This document shows, one piece after another, positions 54,804 to 64,000 of a stretch of DNA of 64,000 bases. The notes beneath the pieces were generated by a model. The model worked only from the letters and a program-made list of their open reading frames with translations, searched no databases and was not told the DNA's origin. How positions within the stretch are numbered: position 1 is the first letter of the stretch; each line of letters begins with the position of its first letter. The position numbers and the translations under genes were made by a program. Source of the stretch: Bugula neritina (lineage: Eukaryota; Bryozoa; Gymnolaemata; Cheilostomatida; Bugulidae); the NCBI GenBank assembly GCA_964035545.1, contig OZ037770.1, positions 14,222,642 through 14,286,641 on the forward strand, written 5' to 3'.

Positions 54804-57392
54804 ATGCAAAAAAACCGATGCGGTTATATTAGGAAACTGGTAAGAAAGCTTTCAAATGTTGTTTTCTTGTAATTCTTCTTTAAACTAATCACATATATCA
54901 AGGGGGGGGTTCTTTCATATGACATCAAAAATACATGTACAATACAAATACATTTCTCGTTTTATGTTTTCATCTTTTCTGTTTTGAATAGGAGCAAACA
55001 AGTAAGAATTGTATGAGTATGTTAAATTATTATTTAATTTTTCAAAATATTTCAGTTGGTGACCACTGTGGAGGAATTGAATGGAAAGCTGCAAAGACAG
55101 CTTCAGGCACTTATATGTAAGGCATTAGATATGGAGAGAGGCAATCTGAGCTTATCCTTATATAATGCAAGTAAGTTAATTAATGCAATGCTGACTTTTA
55201 TTTATATGCATATAATGTTTGTTTAATGACAATTTGTGCCTGAAATTACTTGCGAAATTTAATTTGTCTTCTGCTTATAAAAATCTATTCGGAACTTTTT
55301 GCCTGTAGAATCTTCAACATTTTAAGAAGTCATCATAATTGTTTTTACTACAGAACATAGTCAAATTATTATATTTACTTTTACATGAATAATCAGTTTC
55401 TCAGTTTTTTTCTTTATCTTCATGAACAAGCATTAACTTTGAAGACCTAAAAATAATGTACACAATTTTGAGGTATTTTTCTTAAGTGTTTAAAATGTTT
55501 GGCTGTGGGAAGAATATTTGGACATGATGTCAATATGTTTCCTAGTTTTTCATATGATTGAACTTGATTTTTGCAATCCTCCTATAATATACTCAATCGT
55601 GGAGTCCTGAATGTACACTTTAACTACGAGATTGTTTAGGGTTGTTTTAATTTTACTCTGTTACTTAACTATATTTTAATCAAAAAACCCTTAATTTATA
55701 TTGATGGTATTTATGCTGATATTTTAGTCAAGCTGACCTAACACTTGTTCAGTTCAGGCTCGTCAATGTATGTTTGGTTTCAAAAATTAAACTGCAATGT
55801 AAAGTATTCCGACTACTTAACTTGAAAATGCACTAAATGCAGGGAAATGTTATGTTGATTTTTGTTACCATAGTTCATTTCAAACTCATACATGTGATTA
55901 ACAAAATACTTTATTTTGTTTTGCAGTGTTATCAATATGAAATTATGGATGATGAAATTATGGATGGCAGCCAATTTATTTTGACTATCAGACAAGGACT
56001 ACAGTTTTTTATGGTAATTTCAATTTTTGAATATATCTCTTCTATTATACATAAAATGTTCACCTTCTGCTTCAATTTGCAGCCAGGTTTTACTCATTGC
56101 TGCTGAATTCAAGTCACCTCATCACACAGCCAATCTACAAGACTGCACTAAAAAGCTGCTATTATATTTTTTCACCAATTAATTAAAAGAAATAGAACTT
56201 CGGCTTCACAAGTGATGTCACTCTCATACTCCTTGTTTTACTTAATTTCGCCATCCCCCTATTTTTCACTGTATTCTTTTAGGTCGCAGTGTTCTGCATT
56301 ACCAACTCAATTGATGATTTCTTTTAATTTTTAACCCCCATGCTTAAATGTTTTGGTCTTGCTCCCTTTCTCTCGAGTTTCACAGTGATGTAGCTGATTC
56401 CCTTCTTGTTTTATTGTTCTCTGCTGCATAGGTGCCCATATTATTCCAGCCTTCCCTTCCCCACAAATATAGTTACTGCTTTTACTGCTGCCCTGTCTCT
56501 GATCCCCTCATTTCTGGGGACGAAGCACTATTCCGAAGGCCAATTGCTCCGAAGGCCCATTGCTCCGAAGGTCCATTAGTCCGAAAATTAGTACACACAG
56601 GATTTCTCACTGAGAAATCATTAATATCACTCACAATTCAGTTTAAGTTCTTGCTATATTATTGCTCTGTGGGTGGCATGTGTGTTGTCTACTTGCTACA
56701 TCATCTATCAACATGATTATGCATATGGTACATTATTAATTACAGGCTTGCTAGGTGACAGGCTAGTGAATAGCTTGGTGTGTACTTTGTTTATGGGAGC
56801 AGCCATAATGGAATGTTGATATAAGCCGGCGATCATAGTGTAATCTCAGTCTAAACAATCACAAATAGGCAACACACATGCCACCCGCAGAACAATAATA
56901 TAGCAAGAACTTAAACTAAATTGTGAGTGATATTAATGATATTCTCAGTGAGAAATCCTGTGTGTACTAATTTTCGGACTAATGGACCTTCGGACTAATG
57001 GACCTTCCGAACATTGACTAGTTACCCTCATTTATTATGTATAGCACAACTCATCTCCATGAAACCTAATTGATCCTCTATAGATACTAAGAACTAGGCG
57101 CGGCCTGCAGTCATAATTTATTGCCATAAGACATTGCCAGTCAAATGCACATTTTATATCAGCATGTTCAATTTTGTTGGAGTCTTCTTGTTGGAACCTT
57201 ACCCTATGCCTTTCTCTACCCCTGTTTTGCATACTCTATTGCTATGTGTCACTTTAATGAAACCATCGCTTCAACTTATTTAGTTTGACTGTTGAAATCT
57301 ATTTTGCTTTTACAGGTCTAAAAGAAAGTGGCCATTTGAGTTTAAATGCAGCTTCACTATTGACAAGAGAAGAAAAGCATCTAGCTATATAA
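54804..57392 (+). CDS. Possible small three-exon gene, 75 aa, function unknown
   Basis: Exons 54804-54839 (ATG start, GTAAGA donor), 55056-55170 (TTTCAG acceptor, GTAAGT donor) and 57316-57392 (TTTTACAG acceptor, TAA stop) join in phases 0 and 1. The product is basic at the start (MQKNRCGYIRKL), then helical and coiled-coil-like (TVEELNGKLQRQLQALICKA), ending LLTREEKHLAI. I do not recognise it. The splice sites are strong and the phases agree, but exon 1 is only 12 codons and could be wrong; the last two exons may instead be the tail of a longer gene. A spliceable frame at 55927-56013 does not fit this phase. A foldback element occupies the last intron. Confidence 0.4.
56521..57010. mobile_element. 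Foldback element with about 150-170-base inverted arms
   Basis: The left arm 56521-56691 and right arm 56867-57010 are inverted copies. Landmarks are GTCCATTAGTCCGAA at left and TTCGGACTAATGGAC at right, TTTCTCACTGAGAAATC, and GGGTGGCATGTGTGTTG with its inverted partner. The outer ends consist of short tandem subrepeats (CCGAAGGCCCATTGCT type). It has no coding capacity and sits in the last intron of the candidate small gene. Confidence 0.85.
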
Positions 57393-59911
57393 TTAAGATG
57401 ATTTGCAGTGATTTGCACCCTGATGTTACCCTACCAGTGGTTCTGTTGTCATACTATTGTTCTTTCATACCTTTGTACTTTTTATTGTAAAGAGCTAGGC
57501 TTGAGCTCTGTAATAGGCAAGCCTACAATATATATTGACTGACCACAAATATGTCATCTCTCTCTCACATAATCGCACTAGCATTGGTTCCAAAAACTCA
57601 TACCTTAGTAATTAGATGCATAGCACAAAATTTTAGCAATAGGAGTATTGGTAAATTTTCCACATGAGTGGTGAGGAAATAACACTAACTTGAGACATTT
57701 CTAAAACTATGAACATTGCTTTGCAAATAATCTGTACAGACCAAAAAGCTATACTTATCGTCTTTTATTCAGTGCTATAAGCCGGTATTTTTCAGAATTT
57801 TGGCCACAGCAAAGTGTTTTGCCTTTTTTTTGTACACATAATATTTGATTTGGAAAACTTGGAAGCTGCGGCTTACATGCACTGCATTTCATCATTCTCA
57901 TTCAGAAATGAATTTCTCATCACCTCATGGAACTAATTACATATCAAAAGAAACCACAACTAATATGTTACTGCAACTACGAATTCACACAATGCTCAGT
58001 CATAGAAGCAAGTAATAAAAATCTCAATGTCAGCCCTGGTCAATATTTACCTAAATGGCAACAAACAAATTTTACTGCACCATTTCAACAAGTTAAGATG
58101 TAAAACGCCTATTCTTTTAATTTGATTGTTCAGCTTTATTTTATTTTTAGATTGTACTGGCTGGTGCAATAAAAATATATTTGGAAAGGCTTTAGTTTTA
58201 TAGAGGAAAAACAGTGAAATAACTTTCGTTTTACCATGCACCCCTAATCAACGCTGTTGTAGTTTAAGAGCTTAGGCTAATAAAGTTTCTCAGCTAATTA
58301 ATCCCACCTGCACACATCTTTACACATAATTATCAGTCATCTCAGCACCACGCAGTTTTTGGTTGCGTATTTCAAGTTATTCTTTTATTGTAAATTAAGA
58401 GATAAAAACAAAAACTGCAGGGCTTACCTACAGCCAAGTAGAGAAATATTCAATATGCTGTCAAAGGCAAACAAACAACACGAACTATTATAATATGATA
58501 TTAACTATATGCACATGTGCTATGCTTCTATTTATTTTTGAATTTTGGCTCAGATATGCTAAATACTCAAACTTGGCTTACTTCTTTTTCTGTTCAGCTG
58601 TATAAGTCAATAGCTAGTATTTTAGGAATAAAGTTTCTACTTAAATAGAATTTCCATAGGGTAGTCTTTAGTATTATACATTCTTTGTCTGCTAAAATTT
58701 ATGTGCAAAGTAATATTTATAGTACTGTTTTGAAAGAATAACACACCATTTGGTGCAGGAATGTGGTCCCTATAAAAATGCAAGTGTTGGTGATGGAAGT
58801 AGTAAACAAATTGCTACTGCAAGTGTAGAGTAGTGTGACTTTCAGCCATGACAGAACGTACTTCAGAGCGTAATGACATAGCATAACGTCAATAGTTGTG
58901 CATTACATGGATTAGTTGCCTGCTAGCCCGTTTGTAACACATTCTGTTAGTGCAAATAGTGGTAAACCAGTAGGCCTAATGGGGCTGCATTCGCGAACTA
59001 TTAATAGTTAACATATTATGCCGACCACACTGTCATTAACCTTTGACCATATTAATTGTTTTCCATATGCCTATTGTGAACTGCATTATGTTAGCCGCAA
59101 CGCGTTTGGTAAGCTTATCAGTTTAGCTATAGCTACATAAGTACTTGTAAGCTCGCATGCACCAGGCAATACCATGGTAGGCCAACTGCTAGGACCATGA
59201 CTAGTGCAGCCACAATTAATGTAACCAACCAGTTTTGACTGTAGTGTGGCCATATGTTTGGCTTTGTTGGTATTTTGTCAGAGTGCAAGTCTCAACTGAT
59301 GCCATAAATTGCAATGTGAAAGCTATCATGAATCAAGTAATATGTTAGTAAAGATATGCAAAACTGTATAGCAAGTCACAAAGTTATCTCAAAACAATCA
59401 GGGTTTCAAATTTTATCACTGATGGCCATAGCTCAAGCAAGTTGAATGTCATTGCAACAAAAGATATAAAAAATGAAGCAACTTGTGTTCTCCAAAAAAT
59501 TAGTTATTGTACAAAATTTACCTCTAATATTAGTTTAGATCTTTTCATGATTTGCTGACGTAAACCTAAAATTGAGGCTGCATGTGTTCTTAAACCAAAG
59601 TGTGCTCACCTATAAAAGATAATTTGACTTGTCAATCTATTATCTAGTACATCAGTACCATAGCTCTGACCACTGGCTGTGCCTTAGTAATAATATACAA
59701 ACTACTTATTTCTAACTGTTGGTTCATTTAATCAAGATACCTTTACAAGTAGCAACGGAGTCATAGGCTAATTTTAAAACAAGATTGCAATCCACTGCTA
59801 GTGAACACCCTGATGGAATATAACCCACTCATTTCTCTAGCTCAGGAGTCTAGCTGCATGTTGTTTATATTATTATAATATAGTTGCTCATGTATTGGCT
59901 CTGTTCTGGAG

Positions 59912-59985
59912 ATGATGAATTGGCTTAGTGGTAAACAGTGTCTCCATTGCACCCTGTAGGTATGGGTTCAAGCCTCAGCAAAAGC
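59912..59985 (+). tRNA. tRNA-like SINE head
   Basis: An A-box-like TGGCTTAGTGGTAAAC is followed 35 bases later by a B box (GGGTTCAAGCCTC) and an A-rich stretch (AAAAGCAAAAT). The arms do not fold into a canonical tRNA, so a SINE or pseudogene is more likely than a working tRNA. Confidence 0.5.
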
Positions 59986-60225
59986 AAAATTTTTTTACAA
60001 TCTACTCTTGCCAAATACTTCCACTAAATTTTTTATACTAATTCTACACAATGATATGCGTAATAATAGTGATGGGTCAAATATGACTATAACTGTAGCA
60101 TTTCTTTCACTTTTCAAATATCATTCAACATGCAGGTGGACAATATATATAGTACATGCATATTAGTTAGATACTGAACACTGGGCTAAATATAGTGTTT
60201 AATTAATAAGTAAATATTGAGAGTT

Positions 60226-60350
60226 GGTGCAATAATAGAGAAATTAAGTTATGTTCTTGTGATTACATTTTTATTAACCGGCACCCTACGCTAAAATTTA
60301 TTATCCAGATAAGGAAGGTTAGGCTATCAAAGCTTTTAAATTACTGCACA
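60226..60350. mobile_element. MITE family A, copy 4 (diverged)
   Basis: It begins GTGCAATAATAGAGAAATTA and ends GGTTAGGCTATCAAAGC, followed by a weaker match to the terminal repeat. It shares the GTTATGTTCTTG interior with copy 2 (TTATGTTCTTGAGA). It is shorter and more diverged than the other copies. Confidence 0.6.
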
Positions 60351-60439
60351 GAAGTGTAAAAATAGCAGCCTAGCTATTTCTTCTTGTAATAATGAAATGA
60401 CATTCATTATGTAAATAGGCATATATATCGTCTATACGT

Positions 60440-60631
<192 letters not shown>

Positions 60632-61061
60632 TTTTTTTTTAATTCTGTTACATCATATTTTAGCTTTAAAACATGCATGTTATGTGCATTTGTTTATCAC
60701 ACCCATGCAGTAAATATGTCAAAAATTCCTTACTTTTGGTACCTAAAATTTCTTTTAAAATATAAGCAGCTATATATAGAGCATTTTTTCAAGTTAAAAA
60801 ATATGTATATATATTTTTTAACTATGTTTTAAAAGGAATACAAATATGTAAACCACAAAGCAGTGATTGCCTTCTTTCAATGCCATATTTTTGATGACAC
60901 TAAGAAAGAAGGTGATAATGCAACTCCTAAGAGCATGTTGCACTATGTCGTTCCTCTGTTTGCGAGTATACCATTTGTATTAATGTATGAAGTCTTCAAC
61001 ATATATTTCAACTTATTTTTGCAAGTAACTCGTGACAGTAAACTATATGCTTGCCTTTCTT

Positions 61062-61435
<374 letters not shown>

Positions 61436-63118
61436 GAAAAATGCAGCACTCATAATAGTTGTTATTTTATGAACAGCTTACTATAGCTACAGTTATATGT
61501 AATTGCATAGGAATGTTGCAAGTGTATGCTAAAAGATGGTATATAAAACATGTTGACGAATTTGTTGTGGAGAAATTTAAATAATTACTTAGCATTTAGC
61601 AATAAAATTGTTCATGTACAAATCAGAAACACCAAGTTGTAGGCATATATTTCAAATAGTATGCATGAATTTGCAAAAGAAAATGTAACCTAAACTCTAC
61701 CAACGTTGTGTTTCTTAAAGTTAGGAGATATTTACCAACAAAGCAAAAAATTAGAACCTATACTTTTACTATGAGTATATATGTTTTATATATGTGCTCA
61801 TTTTGTATATACTGCACAATATGTTATGTACAATGTTAAACCAAAAGAATCAGAACTTTATAGTGTAATACAGGCACATCTACAATGTTAACAAATATAA
61901 CATTAAAAACAAGAAACAAAATTGTTGGTCTCTTTTACTTAATTTTTTACAAGCAGAAACTTATTATTGCAGCAAACTAAATTTAAATGCTGAGGTTCGT
62001 AAAGGTATATGTTTGTTAAATTATTTCACATTTGTTTATATTCTACAAATAATTTCTACATCTTTTCTAATTGCGATATTTCTTTTCGTCTACTACATGC
62101 AGCTCATTATATAAATATGTATATACAACGCAGCATAAAATTTTATAATACTAAGCAAAAAATGCTAGAAAATATTAAAATTTTACAAGATGATATTATA
62201 TTATGGTGGCAATAAAGTTGTAATAGACTATTATTTAATGAGAAGACAATTATGTTTTTATAATGAAGATTGATAAATTTATAATATGAGCTGAAATTGA
62301 GTGAGAAGACAATTATGCTTTCAAAATACTTACAAGACTAAATTCTTATCTAATAGCTACAGTAATTAATATCCTTTGTTTAGAACAAAGTCTAAAAGGA
62401 GCGGATTTAAATAAAAATTCAGACCTGCATTTGTTAAAGCTTTTCAATCAAAATTATTACATTATATTATTTTTTCTCATAACTCCTAGCTCCTAAAACC
62501 TTTCGCATAAAAAAATTGATTTTGAATGCAAATTACTGCTAGAAATTGTCGTGTTAATGTCAACCCTAACTGTATCCACCACATGTTATAGTTGTTACGA
62601 TCGTTGCCTAACCAATGAAGTTGAACTGGTTGTACCTCCAGCCAATCAATTACTTATTTCAATTGCGCCTCGTTAGGCGAGGATCGTTGACGAAATCTAT
62701 ATAATATAATACAAACCCCATTACCACTGATTGACCCGAAGTTCTCTACGACTTCTATAGTGGTATAGGATAATAGATATACTGAAAATAGACGCATTGT
62801 AATTTTAAACTTCTAGAAATATAGGCAGCCAAAATTTTTTATTAGGCAATCAGAAAGAGAGTGATCAATCTATGAGCACTTGTTAATTTCATTTCAAGCA
62901 AATAAAATAAAATTGAAATACTATTTTGATAAACATAGCCTGCTGATTTGTTTATTTCTTATTGATTATGAAACTATTTTAAGCTTTTTTCTAAATTTTG
63001 CCTTTTGTTTTATTATTTAGTTAACTAATTGGCTTTAAATAAAATTTTAATTAAAAATAAAGCTATTGAAATGCATGTTGATAAAAGTTTTAACTAAAAA
63101 TCTAAAAGTAACATAAAC

Positions 63119-63711
63119 CTTGCTGCTTCAGTACGACTTTCTTGATCAAATCTTGCCTTCCCGGCCTGATTTTAAGACCAATGTTACTCATTACCATCAG
63201 AAATGGATTGAAATTGGTTAACATAAAGGGAGTTATAAGTTCTACTTCTCGCATCTCAACCTTCCAGCTACTAGAATCTGACACGGGAAGATTCCTGTTA
63301 GTAGCTGAGTTTGAAGTTAATATCTCAAGACGCCGTCTTGTGGTTCCAACTAAAGTAGATATGTACATATCTTTTTACTAACTGAACGAGTTAGTAATAA
63401 TAATAATAGACCCTTTTCACATGTCCATGTAGAGGCATTTATAATTTAAAGTTGTCTCCTCCCACCAGGTACAAGGGCGAGTCTCCATGATGGAAAGAAA
63501 AAATGCTTTACTTCAATTTTTTTGTTAATATGTTTGTTGAGTACTCTACATTGCTTACCATTGGAAGGGTTACTGTGAATTTCCATGTGTCTTAGAATTT
63601 GTGTTCCCTGTAATTGTATTACTACCCAAGTTATGGAGTTTTTAAGATCTACTGTCATTGTTCCATCCGATTGTTGTGCAACAAAATTGAAATTTGTAGG
63701 TGTCATCACGT
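63119..63711 (-). CDS. Two exons of a gene entering from the right; galactose-binding-like domain
   Basis: Exons 63711-63559 and 63349-63119 both start and end in phase 1 and stay open when joined (128 residues; neither the start nor the stop is in the window). TMTVDLKNSITWVVIQLQGT followed by RHMEIHSNPSN resembles the WWRVDL...VRIY half of the F-type lectin domain of the neighbouring gene, and the first exon leaves in the same phase at the equivalent place. The second exon (RLEILTSNSATNRNLP, PFMLTNFNPFLMVMSNIGL) is less clear. It is best called galactose-binding-like with unknown function. Confidence 0.5.
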
Positions 63712-63850
63712 CTAATTTCAAAAAATGAAATAACCCTGATTAGATATTTAACTAGTTATATAAACAGATGTTAAAATAATTTAGGGAGTTTGGTGTCTTA
63801 ATACACCTCACTAAAGCCGAAATAGCTTATCAAATAAATTTTTTTACTAA

Positions 63851-63905
63851 GATTTGAACTGAAGACCTCCGGTCTGTACAGGCAAGTAAGCTGTACATTA
63901 CTTCA
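63851..63905 (-). tRNA. Diverged tRNA-like SINE head, minus strand
   Basis: Read on the minus strand it gives TGAAGTAATGTACAGCTTAC, then GGAGGTCTTCAGTTCAAATC. The order and spacing resemble the A and B boxes of the copy at 8800-8871 (ACTTGCTTGCAG, GAGGACTCGGGTTCGA). It is too diverged to be a working tRNA. Confidence 0.45.
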
Positions 63906-63939
63906 CAGGGGTTACGGGGTAATCTAAACACTAGGACTT

Positions 63940-63991
63940 TGAGTAAAAATGGGACAGGTAAAAATGGCATAGGTAATGAGGGCACTGGAAT
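63940..63991. mobile_element. Arm of the foldback family seen at 15368-15630 (cut by window end)
   Basis: AGTAAAAATGGGACAGGTAA, then AATGGCATAGGTAATGAGGG, repeats the subunit found in the arms of the foldback element in the bZIP gene intron. The rest lies beyond the window. Confidence 0.6.
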
Positions 63992-64000
63992 ATAATGCGG

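Noticed and set aside
55927-56105. Spliceable-looking frames (YQYEIMDDEIMDG..., ending PGFTHCC)
   Set aside because: Acceptor and donor exist, but the phase does not fit the neighbouring exons of the candidate small gene, so it was not included.
57035-57232. A 65-codon minus-strand frame just beyond the foldback right arm
   Set aside because: It has mixed composition, but no splice site, homology or partner frame could be supported.

Overview
This is an AT-rich animal nuclear genome window. It has short exons with GT-AG introns, long dinucleotide and tetranucleotide microsatellites, many small inverted-repeat elements, tRNA-like SINE heads and two kinds of non-LTR retrotransposon. The protein families found (F-type lectin plus FN3, CHST15-like sulfotransferase, CREBRF-type bZIP, single-domain hexokinase) and the REL-type retrotransposon tail common in marine invertebrates suggest an invertebrate, probably a lophotrochozoan. 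I cannot name the species. No bacterial, viral, CRISPR or operon structure is present. Most single long reading frames here are repeat shadows, so the genes below were assembled by hand from splice sites and reading-frame phase.

Layout: (1) 798-3137 (+), last two coding exons of an unrecognised gene entering from the left. (2) 4078-9740 (-), a nine-exon Golgi-type carbohydrate sulfotransferase of 392 aa. (3) 10.1-13.8 kb, intergenic. (4) 14215-18667 (+), a CREBRF/REPTOR-like bZIP factor of 507 aa; a foldback element abuts the acceptor of its second coding exon. (5) 21855-24349 (+), an unrecognised protein with an N-terminal hydrophobic segment and three 36-residue repeats resembling PKA-anchoring helices. 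(6) 24984-34685 (-), a complete hexokinase with two tandem alternative versions of the catalytic-Asp exon. (7) 35941-44212 (-), a type I membrane protein: signal peptide, F-type lectin domain, two FN3-like modules, transmembrane helix and a 332-residue basic tail. (8) 45.4-54.0 kb, repeat-rich: a TA-expanded MITE, degenerate hexamer satellite, a broken APE/RT retrotransposon and a broken REL-type fragment. (9) 54804-57392 (+), a possible 75-aa gene with a foldback element in its last intron. (10) 57.4-63.1 kb, mostly non-coding with CA/GT arrays. (11) 63119-63711 (-), two exons of a gene entering from the right that looks galactose-binding-like.

The genes do not form an obvious pathway. The unifying theme is how repeats meet genes: minisatellites begin at hexokinase splice donors, foldback elements lie against splice sites, and TA microsatellites grow inside MITEs. 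The strongest candidates for something new are the mutually exclusive hexokinase active-site exons, the minisatellite made of splice-donor copies, the lectin-FN3 receptor architecture and the splice acceptor apparently supplied by a foldback element. All exon models rest on splice consensus, phase and family resemblance read by eye; no search or transcript evidence was available.
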